Part shown: positions 32,871 to 43,971 of the stretch, piece by piece | Layout of the letters: each line of letters starts with the position of its first letter | Numbering within the stretch: the stretch's first letter is position 1 | The notes under the pieces: model-generated | The model's input: only the letters and a program-made list of their open reading frames with translations | Told to the model about the DNA's origin: nothing | Databases searched by the model: none | From: Theropithecus gelada | Lineage: Eukaryota > Chordata > Mammalia > Primates > Cercopithecidae | NCBI RefSeq assembly: GCF_003255815.1 | Contig: NC_037677.1 | Coordinates: 111,304,936 to 111,368,935 of the forward strand | Reading direction: 5' to 3' | Length of the DNA stretch: 64,000 nt | Program-made: the position numbers and the translations under genes

Positions 32871-33969
32871 TGTGGATTTGCTTATTCAATCCTTTCTAAG
32901 TGCCTGACCAGATTTTGGTAAGGGAGAGAAACTGACAGAACCAAAGCACAGGAATACCCAGGGGAAGCCGGCTTAGGAGAGGACCAGAATCTCAATGTGC
33001 AGTGGTCAGAGGACAGCTATGGGTACCGGGAGGGACATACCATGTTAGAGGGACATGCCCCTGTAAATATCCTCAGGTTATCTGAGAGAGGAATCTGTAA
33101 CCTGGCCAAAGTCTGGGCTCTTTGGAAATGGAATAAAGGGGCAGGGAAATGTTATAAAGGGGCAGGGAAATGTTAATGGCTGAAAAGGGAATAAATAAAA
33201 GCATGGGCTACCGCCATGGAGGACAAACTTAGGTGGGATTATACTGGGGGCGCTGAGCCAGGCCAGCATCAAACGGCTGAGGGGAAAGGGCAGAATGTAC
33301 CTTGAACTTGACATAACCTTGCAAAATGTCACCAACCTATTATTGGCTGACTCTTGCCCATCCTCCTCCTCTCCACCACCTAATACGCAGGCAGCTTTCA
33401 CTGCTTTTGCAGCTTGCCTGACATGCCTACATTAACTGAGTGGAAATAATTTGTGGTTCAGTGGAAAAGTATCCCTTGTCTGCAAACAGCACACACTTGA
33501 GGGTTATCTGATTCTAGCCCTGTTCACTGTCTGTGAGCTCTTTTGTACCTCTTTATATTGTAGGTAACGAACTGATAAATATGCAATCTTTGTCTTGCCT
33601 GGTAGAGACTCAATTATCTTTCCTCCTACCCTGTGGAAAAATCAGTTTGCCTCCATTTACATATTCATTTCAATATTGTGATCTAGAAATGTATGTTTTT
33701 CAATTCTCTTCTGAACTGGTTATAACACCTGCATGGCTCCTTCATTGGTGGAGTAAAATAAAATCTTTGACGTGTGTTCATTTTGATATCTGCAGGACAG
33801 TCATGATTTTACCTATTTATGAAAACTCTTTTAACAATTGTGATTGCCTCTACTCCAAAATTTCGGTTGCTTTATTAAAAAGAGGCTTCCTCATTTTATA
33901 TCTGGAAAGTGACTGATGATATTTACATTGCACATTCATTATGATTGTGCAACAGAAAGAGCCTGTAAC
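32871..33969. other. Unique sequence; 21-bp tandem duplication at 33133
   Basis: Contains an exact 21-bp tandem duplication (33133-33174). A 127-codon plus-strand frame at 33533-33916 shows no domain I recognise. The stretch near 33730-33790 (GGAGTAAAATAAAATCTTTG) looks a little like an old LTR end, but I cannot confirm it. Confidence 0.35.
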
Positions 33970-34165
33970 AAGAGAATCACAGAGGTCCTCAGTTCTGCCA
34001 CTTACTAGGTGTTGGTCCTTGAGTAAGTTGCTTAATTTATTTGGGCCTCAGTTTCTCCATCTGTGAAATGTGGCCACTGCGAGGATCAAGAGATAATGTA
34101 GATGAAAGTACAAGCAAGACTACGAAGGCTCTCAAATGAGAGCTATCCTCACTGTCATTACCACC
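33970..34165 (+). mobile_element. MIR SINE relic
   Basis: Sense MIR: GTTCTGCCACTTACTAGGTG, AGTAAGTTGCTTAATTTA, GGCCTCAGTTTCTCCATCTG and GCGAGGATCAAGAGATAATG. Confidence 0.85.
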
Positions 34166-34964
34166 TTTATGGAAATAAGGAATTCCTGAAATTAGGTAAA
34201 CTCAGTCTCTCTTGTTTCTGCCTCAGGCCATGAAACAGGCAAAGTTGTCTTTGGCAATGGACATTCCCTTGCACAAGGCCTGCCCTGGGAGTCACCCTGT
34301 CTTGCCCAAACTGCTTTCTCCCTTATCCCATCTCCTTCCCCTCATTCCCTAGAGGCTCCACGGAAAGGTATTTATTTTGTAATTAATTCTTTAAAGGCCT
34401 TCCAAAGTGAAGATGGTCCCACCCTAATAAAGGAGCAGGCTAGGAGAGCTCTGAGAAGTCCTGCCTTCCTCTCAGAGGACAGCAGGTACCTTTCACAAAG
34501 ATTTCTCAAGGGCCAGGCCCTCACCGGACTGTCCAGCCCTAACGAGAGACTCAAAGGCGGCTATAAGGCCAGGGGACAGCTTGTGCAGTTTCTCCACTCA
34601 GGGGAAATAGGTGAGTTGGTTGCAGGGTGCTCCTTGACTACACCAGGCAGAGCCACCAGATGCCCAATGTCTGCCTTGCTTCAGGCAGTAAATAGGCCTG
34701 CTTATTCTCTCAGAGCCACGTGCGGTACATTAAATTAAAATAATTAATTGAAACAAGTAAAATGATGTTTCTCTTTTCTCTTTTCTCCCTCCATCCCCAG
34801 CCACACAAAATAATTTAATACAATTTTTAAAAAGGGGAAAAAAAGCTTCCTCAACAAGCATCAGGCCCTCACTCCAAAACTAGCATTTAAGAATGTATTT
34901 TTAAAACTTCCACTTCCAATTTTAAAATTGATCAATATCCCTCCAAATTTAAAGAGCACATAAT
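34166..34964. other. Unique sequence with a weak TATA and splice-donor-like context
   Basis: 34561-34568 reads CTATAAGG in locally GC-rich DNA, and AAATAGGTGAGT at 34605-34616 resembles a splice donor. Nothing else supports a promoter or exon. Confidence 0.25.
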
Positions 34965-35425
34965 TTGTGAACTAACAAATTCCACAACTAGCAACTTACC
35001 TGGTGGATATACCAGCAAAAATGGGCCAAAGATGTATGTACAAGGATGTTTCCTACAGCACAGTTTGTAAACACCAAAACCAAACAAGAAACAGAGACAA
35101 AGACATAATCCTAGAAATATTGAAATATCCATTAGCAGGAAATGTGGAGCTGGTTTTTATAAAATGTAGACCATCTATACAATAAATTCATATTTATTAA
35201 CAAGGACCCAGCATACCTGTAGGTGCCAATGTGAGAAAACCCTGAGGGAGATTATAGAATTTAAAAAACAAAGCACAAAATGGTGTGTAGAGTACGATCA
35301 CTTTTGGGAAATGAAGTGTATTTCTTCTGAAAGAATACAAGAGTACGAAGAAACTATTTTTGAGGAGATGCACTGGGAGTTAGGAAAGGAGGAAGTCTCT
35401 GCAAGAACCATTCAGATGGGAGCTA
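34965..35425 (+). mobile_element. L1M ORF2/3' UTR fragment
   Basis: ATGTATGTACAAGGATGTTT, GAAATATCCATTAGCAGGAA and TGGTGTGTAGAGTACGATCA are diverged L1M landmarks in sense order. Confidence 0.6.
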
Positions 35426-35432
35426 TGTAGGT

Positions 35433-35472
35433 ATCAGGTTAGTGCAAAAGTAATTGCAGCTTCTGCCATTGA
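35433..35472 (+). mobile_element. Half of a MADE1 (mariner MITE) element
   Basis: CAGGTTAGTGCAAAAGTAAT followed by TGCAGCTTCTGCCATTGA matches the left half of the roughly 80-bp MADE1 palindrome. The right half is absent; AT-rich repeat starts where it should continue. MADE1 palindromes are the source of the miR-548 family, but one arm alone cannot form that hairpin. Confidence 0.85.
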
Positions 35473-36090
35473 ATATACATAATATGTATATTCTATATTA
35501 TATATTATATAATATTTTATAATATATATTATATGTATATAATTATATATAATAATATATAATTATATTAATATTATTATATAAATACACATACATGCAC
35601 ACACATAATAAACACACATACATGCACACATTTTAAGGGACAAGGTGAGGAAGAAAATTTGTTTTCCTGGTATTTCTTTTTCCCTAAGCATTTGCTTCTA
35701 GGAATCCCACTGGTACCCAAAATAGTCACTCTAAGCAGGTAATGCTTTGTCCTTGCCTGGGCAGATGCAGAGCCATGAGTGCTGCTAGCTGGAGAGGCAG
35801 GAGGGCTCAGTACCTGGATAGTTCCTTTCCCTTTTTCCCCTCTTTTCTGGCAAAATCCCATTTATAATTATATATAATTAATAATATACATACTATATTA
35901 TTGTATAATATAAATATGTAAATACATAATATAATATATAATATAATAATATAAAATATAATAAAATAACATATAATATATATTATAATATATATTATAT
36001 ACTATATATTATAATATATAATATAATATATTTTATAATAATATATAGTATATATTATATATTTTATATTTTATATATATATATAAAACG
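35473..36090. repeat. AT-rich low-complexity block, interrupted by a 255-bp insertion
   Basis: Two blocks of almost pure A/T (35473-35585 and 35866-36088) built of TATA/ATAATATA-like units with many short palindromes; the inserted segment lies between them. A (TG)n tract follows at 36091. Confidence 0.92.
35611..35865 (+). repeat. 255-bp duplicated segment, inserted copy
   Basis: Matches 32341-32595. Its 3' limit is sharp (CCCATTTAT, then AATTATATATAAT), while the 5' side is blurred by extra ACATACATGCACACA-like sequence at 35590. No target-site duplication recognised. Confidence 0.95.
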
Positions 36091-36114
36091 TGTGTGTGTG
36101 TGTGTGTGTGTGTG
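36091..36114. repeat. (TG)n microsatellite
   Basis: About 12 TG units joining the AT-rich block to the Alu downstream. Confidence 0.95.
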
Positions 36115-36389
36115 CTTGCTCTGTCATCCAGGCTGGGGCTCAGTGGTGCAATCATAGCTCACTGCAGCCTCAACCTTGCAGACTCAAGCGATTCTCCTAC
36201 CTCAGCCTCTCAGAGCAGTTGCAACTACAGGTGCGCACCACCACGCACAGCTAACTTTTTTCTGTTTTTTGTAGAGATGGAGTCTCGCTATCTGGCCTGG
36301 GCTGGTCTTGAACCTCTGGGCTCAAGTGATCCTCCCACTTTGGCCTTCCAAAGTGCTGGGATTACAGGCATGAGACACCATGCCTGGCC
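36115..36389 (-). mobile_element. AluJ, minus strand
   Basis: GCTCTGTCATCCAGGCTGGG to CACCATGCCTGGCC; J-type diverged positions such as CATAGCTCACTGCAGCCTC. Its poly-T end merges into the (TG)n tract. Confidence 0.9.
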
Positions 36390-36615
36390 TTGTGTGACTT
36401 GAGTTCAAATTCATTTTTAAAAGCATTTCTATATTTTTAAGAAACTAATAATAATTACCTTTTATACCTAAAAAAATATGAGTGTGTGATTTGTAAAAAG
36501 TTTTAGGGAATAGGTTTAGAAATGTGTTGTTGTTGTTACAAAACGAACCTGAGTAAGTAGAAAGTAATTTTCACCAAAATGTTCAATTTTGCCAGAGAGC
36601 AAAAAGTTTTGTGAA

Positions 36616-36875
36616 TGTGTTAGGCTATTCTTGCGTTGCTACAAAGAAACATTTGAGACTGGGTAATTTATAAAGAGAAAACATTTAATTGGCTCACGGT
36701 TCTACAGGCTATACAGGAAGCATAGTGGCATCTGCTTCTGGGGACACTTCAGGAAGCTTCCAATCATGGTATAAGGCAAAGCGGGAAGGAGCAAGCACAT
36801 CACATGGCGAAAGCAGGAGAAAGGGAGGCTGGGGGGAGATTTTAAACAACACAATAGTTCACTCACCACTATCAC
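36616..36875 (-). mobile_element. MaLR LTR (MST-like), first part
   Basis: TGTTAGGCTATTCTTGCG, GAGACTGGGTAATTTATAAA, TTTAATTGGCTCACGGTTC and GAAGCTTCCAATCATGG. Minus orientation. Split by an Alu at 36886. Confidence 0.88.
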
Positions 36876-36885
36876 AAGAACAGCA

Positions 36886-37135
36886 CGCAGTGGATTACCT
36901 GAAGTCAGGAGTCCTAGACCAGCCTGACCAACATGGTGAAACCCTGTATCCACTAAAAATACAAAAAAATTAGCTGAGCGTGGTGGTGGGTGCCTGTAAT
37001 GCCAGCTACTCAGGAGGCTGAGGCAGGAGAATCCCTTGAACTGGGAGACAGAAGTTGTGGGGAGTGGAGATAGCACCACTGCACTCCAGCCTGGACAACA
37101 GAGTGAGACTCCGTCTCAAAAAAAACAAAGGAAAA
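36886..37135 (+). mobile_element. Alu with 5' deletion, inserted in LTR
   Basis: Short CGCAGTGG start joined to GATTACCTGAAGTCAGGAG, so about 50 bp of the left arm is missing; the rest is intact. Perfect target-site duplication AAGAACAGCA (36876-36885 and 37136-37145) lies within the LTR. Confidence 0.9.
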
Positions 37136-37145
37136 AAGAACAGCA

Positions 37146-37282
37146 TCCAGGGGATGGTGCTAAACCATTCATGAGAAATCTGCTCCCATGATCCAATCAC
37201 CTCCCACCAGGCCCTACCTCCAACGTTGGGGGTTACATTTCAACATGACATTTGGGTAGGAACATACATTTAAACTATATCA
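37146..37282 (-). mobile_element. MaLR LTR (MST-like), second part
   Basis: GGGGATGGTGCTAAACCATT, CATGATCCAATCACCTCCCA and AACATGACATTTGGGTAGG, ending TAAACTATATCA. Confidence 0.88.
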
Positions 37283-37779
37283 GTGAGTTAGAGTAATTCA
37301 AGTTGGTCTACCTTGCAGAAACAATGTTCAGTGTGAACCCATACAAAGAATAGCAATAAAGCAAGCCAAAGAATTCTACAGAATCTCAAAATGTCATCAT
37401 CAAAACCTTTACCTTCCTTTGGAAACTGACATGCACCAAAGTATAAACAAATCAACAGGCTCATTTAATCTCCCTGCCACCTTTTCTGAAGTGAGTCTGC
37501 TGGCATACCAAGATAAATGTATGGTGTCACCTGCCAAAACAAACACATGCTTAAAAAGCCTTCACCAAGAAAGAATAGTTTCACCTTAGGAACAAGATCA
37601 GATTTCAAGTGACAATTCAAAACCTTCTGTTTGTGTCTTGATACAATATCAAAAGAGTATAATATAATATTTAGAAAGACGTGAAACAAATGCAAAAAAG
37701 TATTTCTCAGTCATGCAAGAACTAAGAATTTTCCCAATGTTAAAGTGATCTCTTATCAATGGATTGCCCATGTCATAGA
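37283..37779. other. Unique sequence, no gene seen
   Basis: Nothing recognised apart from possible ancient LINE traces at the right end. Confidence 0.35.
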
Positions 37780-39200
37780 AAAAAGGCTGGAGAACCACTT
37801 TACAACATACAAACAAATAAATTCCAAATGCATTAAAAATCATGATAAGAAAAACCAAACTGAAACTTCTAGAAAAGAACACAGAATAGCTTTAAAGACT
37901 TCACAGCAAGAAAGAATTTCTTAAACAGGGGTCAAAAAACTCAAATCATAAAGAAAATATTTAATAAAATTGGCTATATTAAAATTTAAAATTTCTGGCT
38001 GGATGTGATGGCCCATGCCTGTAATTCAGCACTTTGGGAGGCCAAGGTGGCAGATCACTTGAACCCAGGGGTTTGAAACCAGCCTGGGCAACATGGAGAA
38101 ATCCCATCTCTACAAAAAATACAAAAGTTAGCCAGGCATGGTGGCTCATGTCTGTAGTCCTAGCTACCCGGGAAGTCAAGGCTACAGTGAGCCAAGATCA
38201 TGCCACACTGCACTCCAGCCTGGGCAACATAACAAGACCCTTTCTCAAAAATAAATAAACACAATTTCTGTTCAAAAACAGCCACCATAAAATCAAACTG
38301 GGAGATGTGTAAAATATACAACAAAGAATGAATATCCAGAATTTACAAACACCTACCAGTCAATTTTAAAAAGACAGAGTAATCTGTTGGAAAATGGATA
38401 AAGATATTAATACTCAGTTCACAACTGAGGAAAAACAAACGACTGTAAACATATGAAAATGTGTTATTCAGACTCATTAGTAATCAGGAAAAGGAAAATT
38501 AAAACTAAAGTAAGATTTTGCTTGCTCAAACTTGACAATTGCAAGCATTGGCAAATGTGTGGAGAAACGGGAATGCTTTTACACTGCTGGTAATATAAAC
38601 CCACACAGGCACTCTGAAGAGGAAAATTTTAATATCTAGTAAAAGCAAAGATGCACAAATCCCAAACCCCAATAGTTCCTCTGTGTTTACGCACGCTGCA
38701 TCAGGAAGACACATGTAAACATGTTCATTGCATCATTATTGTAATAGCAAGACATTGAAGGGAGGCAGTATCTAAATATCCATCAACACCAAGAATGGAT
38801 AAATAATGACATAGTCATAAAATACGATAAGGCAGTAAAAAATAAAAAGAGTGAGCTATAGCAACATGTACCAACACGAATTAATCTGAAAGACATAATA
38901 GAGAGCCAAAAAAACAAAAAACAAAACAACAACAACAACAACAAAAAAAGCAAGCTGTGGATGCTTTTATATTAAGGATAAAAATGTGCAAAACTGTGAT
39001 GTATATTGTTCATCTACATATATATGTGAGAAAACTCTAAAAGCATGATAATGAGAACACCAAATTCAATTATCTCTGGGAAGAGGAGATTAAAGGGATT
39101 TGGGAGGGGTGTGTAGGAGAATTCAGCTGTATTTGTAACATTTTATTTCTTAAAACAATCTGAAGTATGGCAAAACTGTAACATTCTATATAGCAGGGTG
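37780..39200 (+). mobile_element. L1M LINE fragment with Alu insertion
   Basis: TTCCAAATGCATTAAAAATC, AAACTTCTAGAAAAGAACAC, GAATATCCAGAATTTACAAA, AATATCCATCAACACCAAG and AGTGAGCTATAGCAACATG are diverged L1 ORF2/3' landmarks in sense order. Interrupted by the Alu at 37997. Non-coding. Confidence 0.8.
37997..38262 (+). mobile_element. AluJ inserted in L1M
   Basis: GGCTGGATGTGATGGCCCAT through the right arm to an ATAA-type tail; target-site duplication AATTTCTG at 37989-37996 and 38263-38270. Confidence 0.9.
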
Positions 39201-39299
39201 CATATCATGCTTTTTCTGTTCTTTTCTGTATGTTCCAAACACTTCTTATTTTAAAGTGCTTATGAAGTAATGTTTTCCAATATGCAGTTAAGGAGTCCA

Positions 39300-39600
39300 C
39301 CCATGCATGCATTCATTCATTCATTCAAATATACTGAGCATATGCAGGCACCTTTCTAGGTATTGCAACAGTAACATTTACTCTGAGTAGCCAAGTTACA
39401 GGCCTGTGGTAAGCATCTTATATGCTTTAGTTCCTTTAAACCTCATTTCACCCTCATGCTTTCATGAGGAAAGTGAGGCCTAGGGAAAGTACTTGACCAA
39501 GGTCTCACAGTGAGCAAGTAGCAGAGCTAAGATATGACCCAGAACGACTCCAGAGCCAATGCTCTCCCCCATGGCACTCCACATCCAGAAGCTTACATGC
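39300..39600 (-). mobile_element. MIR/L2 relic, minus strand
   Basis: ATTCATTCATTCATTC start (L2/MIR tail), then CCTTTAAACCTCATTTCACC, CATGAGGAAAGTGAGGCC and CTTGACCAAGGTCTCACAG. Whether one MIR or an L2 plus a MIR is unclear. Confidence 0.65.
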
Positions 39601-40161
39601 ATGGATACACTCCGAGCTCCAAACCATGCTGACCTTCCACTCTGCCTGGCAGCACCACTCTGTTCTCACGCTGACCACACCATCGAACTCTGAGGCTCCA
39701 GGGAAATGAGGACTCTATTTTAAAAAGATTAAGGGCTTCTGGTCTCTCATGACCAGAGCTAATTATCTCTAGCATAAAAATACCCCAAGGGCCAAATCTG
39801 GAAGTAATCTGCACAGTCCAATTCCCAAATTGAAACAGAAGCAACTGAATGAGTGTTTAAGTTATTTGACTGTGAATGACCATGACTGCCCTAAGGACAC
39901 AGGACATAGGAAACTGTGTGGCGTGGGTAAGGAATGGAATCTGGACACAAATCCAGGGTGTTTCTGAAACCCATGACTGAGAAAATCAGACCATACAACC
40001 ATATTTTGAGACAGGTAATATTCTGATGGTACTGAAGTTTGCTAGGGAAAACTCCCTTCTAATGGTTTTGCCTGTGGTCTAGTGTTCTGCTAATAAAAAG
40101 CCATGTTATTCAGCTTGGCCAGTACAATTACTGGGTAAAAAATAAGCCAATTAAAAAAAAC
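39601..40161. other. Unique sequence, no gene seen
   Basis: An 83-codon minus-strand frame (39593-39844) has no recognisable motif. Confidence 0.35.
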
Positions 40162-40173
40162 AGTTTTCTCACC

Positions 40174-40476
40174 TTTTTTTTTTTTTTTTTTTTTTGAGAC
40201 GGAGTCTCCATCTGTCGCCCAGGCTGGAGTGCAGTGGCGTGATCTCGGCTCACTGCAAGCTCCGCCTCCCGGGCCGAGGCCATTCTCCTGCCTCAGCCTC
40301 CCGAGTAGCTGGGACCACAGGCGCCCGCCTCCGCGCCCGGCTAATTTTTTGTATTTTTAGTAGAGACGGGGTTTCACCGTTTTAGCCAGGATGGTCTCGA
40401 TCTCCTGACCTTGTGATCCACCCGCCTCAGCCTCCCAAAGTGCTGGGATTACAGACGTGAGCCACTGCGCCCGGCC
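40174..40476 (-). mobile_element. AluY, minus strand
   Basis: 22-T tail, GAGACGGAGTCTCCATCTGT to GCGCCCGGCC; CpG-rich and low divergence. Target-site duplication AGTTTTCTCAC at 40162-40172 and 40477-40487. A small rearranged patch (GGGCCGAGGCCATTCTCC) replaces the usual GGTTCACGCCATT. Confidence 0.95.
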
Positions 40477-40752
40477 AGTTTTCTCACTCTTTAAGCCACT
40501 TCACTAGAATACAAACGTTTGGAAAACAGGGGCATTATTATGTCAGTTGACTTTCATTTCATTCAAATAAATCAACCTAATTCAGTGGCTTTCTATTCTT
40601 CATCCAAAAACTGCTTTACTTTTCATACAAACGGATATATTTCTTTTCTGAAATAATGTGAACACAAAGAATTTATTCCGTAAAAAGAAAATGTAGAATA
40701 TAAGTAGCTGGAGTGCTGTTTCCTATAATGAAGTACAGAATTCCACTTAGGA

Positions 40753-41038
40753 GCTGGGCGTGGTGGTTCACGCCTGTGATTCCAGCACTTTGGGAGGCCA
40801 AAGGCGGGTGGATCCCTTGAGGTCAGGAGTTCCAGATCAGCCCGGGAAACATGGTGAAACCCCATCTCTACTAAAAGTACAAAAATTAACCAGGTGTGGT
40901 GACACACACCTGTAATCCCAGTTACTCAGGAGGCTGAGGCAGGAGAATCGCTTGAACCTAGGGAAGTGGAGGTTGCAGTGAGCCAGGATTGTGCCACTGC
41001 ACTCCAGCCAAGGTGTCAGAGTGAAACTCTATCTCAAA
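40753..41038 (+). mobile_element. AluS-like, plus strand
   Basis: GCTGGGCGTGGTGGTTCACG to TATCTCAAAAATATG; inverted relative to the AluY 276 bp upstream. Confidence 0.92.
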
Positions 41039-41043
41039 AATAT

Positions 41044-41050
41044 GAAAGAA

Positions 41051-41141
<91 letters not shown>

Positions 41142-41160
41142 AAGAAAGAAAGAAAGAAAG
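41044..41160. repeat. Compound (GAAA)n/(GA)n microsatellite
   Basis: Alternates GAAA and GA blocks in the order GAAA-GA-GAAA-GA-GAAA, an almost symmetric arrangement suggesting internal duplication. Grew from the Alu tail. Confidence 0.97.
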
Positions 41161-41404
41161 ATTCCATGTAGAGAAGAATGGCTGGTAAGCTATGATCAGT
41201 CACCAGGAGAAATCTGGAGCCACTGAACTTAATGAAACTATTGATGGATTATGTAAATGATCCCTAAATTACACAAATTAGAGCTAAGTTCATAGCCAGC
41301 CAATAGCAAGCATATGGATCTTTAAAGAATAATACTGGTTTTATATCTAAATCAATTATATGTCTATATGATTGTTTCAACTTTCTCATCTACTTTGTGT
41401 TTGA

Positions 41405-41890
41405 GACACAACGTACATATCAACTCACCCTTTTAAAGTGTACAATTCAGTGGTTTTTAGTATATACATACAGTTGTGCAACCATCACTACTACCTAATT
41501 CTGTATATTTCATCACACCAAAATGAAACCATGTGTCCATTTGCAGTCACTCCTCATTCCCCCTCCTCCAGGCCATGGCAACCACTAGTCTACTTTCTGT
41601 CCCTAGGCATTTACCTATTCTGGATATTTCATATAAATAGAATCACACAATATCTGATCTTTAGTGCTGGTCTCTTTCACTTAGTGTGTTTTCAAGGTCC
41701 ATCCATATTATAGCATGCATAAGCACTACTTAATTCCTTTTTACTGTTGAATAATATACCATCATACAGATACACCACATTTTGTTCATCCATTCACCAG
41801 TTGATGTATATTTGAGTTGTTTGCAATTTTGGCTATTACGAATAACGTGGCCGTACACATTTGTGTACGAGTTTTAGGATAGATGTGTGT
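41405..41890 (-). mobile_element. L1M LINE 3' end, first part
   Basis: CTTTTAAAGTGTACAATTCAG, GTTGTGCAACCATCACTACT, ATGGCAACCACTAGTCTAC and CATTCACCAGTTGATGTA are the reverse complement of an old L1 3' UTR and ORF2 end. Continues beyond the Alu at 42175. Confidence 0.85.
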
Positions 41891-42174
41891 GTTTGAGCTG
41901 GAGTCAGGCTCAGTCACCCAGGCTGGAGTGCAGTGGCACAATCTTGGCTCACTGCAACCTCTGCCTACTGGGTTCAGGCAATTCTCCTGGCTCAGCCTCC
42001 CAAGTAGCTGAGATTACAGGTGCCCGCCACCACACCCAGCTAATTTTTGTATTTTTAGTAGAAACAGTGTTTCACCGTGTTAGCCAGGCTGTTCTCGAAC
42101 CTCTGACCTCAAATGATTCACCTGCCTCGGCCTCCCAAAGTGCTGGGATTACAGTCGTGAGCTACCACGCCTGG
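41891..42174 (-). mobile_element. AluS-like inserted in L1M
   Basis: GGAGTCAGGCTCAGTCACCC to ACCACGCCTGG, minus orientation. Confidence 0.92.
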
Positions 42175-42830
42175 TGTTTTCAATCCTCTTGGTTATATAG
42201 CTTGGAGTGGAATTGCTAGGTCACATAGTAACTCTATATTTAACTTTTTGAGGAACTGCCAAATTGTTCTCTAAAGTGGCATACTATTTTACATTCTCAC
42301 CAGCAGTGTATTAGTGTTCCAATTTCTCTATATTCTCATCAACACTTGTATTCTCTGTCTTTTTTTTTTATTACAACCATCCTATTGAGTGGGAAGTGGT
42401 ATCTTTTGGGTTTGATTTGTATTTTTCTAATGGCTAACGATGTTGAACATCTTTTCATGTGCTTGCTGGTCATTTATATATCTCTTTGTAGTAAGGTCTA
42501 TTCAAGTCCTTTGCAAATTTAAAATTAGGTTATCTGTGGGTTTTTTGGTTGGGTTATAACAGTTCTTTATATATTCTGAAAAACAGACCCTTATCAGATA
42601 TATGATTTGCAAATATTTTCTCCCCTTCCATAGGCTGCAATTTCGCTTTCTCGATAATGCCACTTAAAGCACAAAAGATTATGATTTTGATTAAGTCTAT
42701 TCCATGTATTTTTTCCTTGGTTGCTTGTGCTAAGAAATCACTGCCTAATCCAAGGTCATAAAGATTTATACCTATGTTTTTTTCTATCTCACTTACTTTT
42801 AGTTATGCTACCATGGTATCTTTTATACAT
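42175..42830 (-). mobile_element. L1M LINE 3' end, second part
   Basis: TTGCTAGGTCACATAGTAAC, CAGCAGTGTATTAGTGTTCC, CTTTTCATGTGCTTGCTGG and GCAAATATTTTCTCCCCTTC: reverse ORF2 3' portion, diverged and non-coding. Confidence 0.85.
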
Positions 42831-43179
42831 CTTTATAAACTGCCTTAAATTTTTTCTAGAAAAAAAGGAAAAGATTAATAAATTAATTTTGAAGTCATAG
42901 TCACTGAAAAGGCCAACTATATAAATTACTTTAATACATGGAAATATCTATGACAAATAATCCTTAAACACAAAACTAAAGAAGGTAAAACTCAAAATGT
43001 AGAAGTGAACTTTTTGCATTGACTCATGCTCCAGGTGACCTTCAGGTGATATAAATCTCATTTACTGTTTACTGTTCAGATTCTCTCGTCTACATTCTTA
43101 TGTCCATCTAGTATAAACATAAGAATTAAGAATGTGCTGGAATCACTGATTCCATATTATGAATCCTAAAAGTGGCTTG

Positions 43180-43400
43180 ATTATATTGTGGAGGGCCATG
43201 AGTGTAAAGTTACAGAATTTGGCCTTTGTTACGTAAGCAAGACTGTTTAGAGGGTTTTCAGCAAGGAAATGACACAATCCCATTGGTAAGTTACAAAGAT
43301 TGGGTGGGATGCCAGGTACAGTGTGAATCAGGTAGTAGTAGGTGATAGGTGATTGATAGGTCTAGGGTGGAAGAACAGAGTGAACAGAGTCCTAATTAAA
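43180..43400 (+). mobile_element. Ancient interspersed repeat, family not assigned
   Basis: GTGGAGGGCCATGAGTG, TTTTCAGCAAGGAAATGACA and ATTGGGTGGGATGCC resemble a common mammalian repeat with a GAGCAGGGGAGTGACATGAT-like core. A related-looking segment lies at 57640-57810. Confidence 0.4.
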
Positions 43401-43957
43401 GACCACAGGGAAAACAGCAACTATTCTGTATCCTTTGAATTTTCTAGCAATACAAAGTAGGACCAAAAAAATTGCCCTTTAGAACAAAATAACCTAATGC
43501 TCACGTGGCTTGAGCATATGTAATTCAGCTACTGTAATGCTGTACCCCGAGCGAAAACATGTCCTTTGAAGATTTAAAGTTTAGTCTCTGAAATTAATTT
43601 AATCAGACATGCTAAACAATGTAAAAGTCAGCCTTCTTCTAGCATGCTGAGCTAAAGTTATTTATTTATGTTCTGAACTGGACCCTGCCGAGATAAACCC
43701 TTCAAGATGTCACACCCCATTTTCTTCAGTACCCAGGAACACAGGTAGTGCCTGGGGAAATCGATTAACAACATCCAAATTCAGTCTTCTTATAATTAGA
43801 TAAAGGACGTGTTTGCTCCCAATAAGTCGCAGACCAGGTACGTCTGCCAAATACCACCTATATCAGAAACATACACCTCCACTGCTGATTTGTTCTATAA
43901 AAATGTTTCTGGTATTTCATTCTTATTTTATTTTAACCAACAACTCCAGATTTCAGA
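43401..43957. other. Unique sequence, no gene seen
   Basis: Nothing recognised. Confidence 0.35.
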
Positions 43958-43971
43958 ACCTTGCAACTTTA

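Noticed and set aside
33533..33916. 127-codon plus-strand open frame
   Set aside because: No recognisable domain, ordinary AT-rich composition, no promoter or splice context; length is within chance for 64 kb.
35433..35472. Possible miR-548-type microRNA gene
   Set aside because: Only one arm of the MADE1 palindrome is present, so the precursor hairpin cannot form.
31610..37282. The two reverse MaLR LTRs as the two ends of one provirus
   Set aside because: The sequence between them contains L2, MIR, L1M and unique DNA and no recognisable internal MaLR region; each is better read as a solo LTR.
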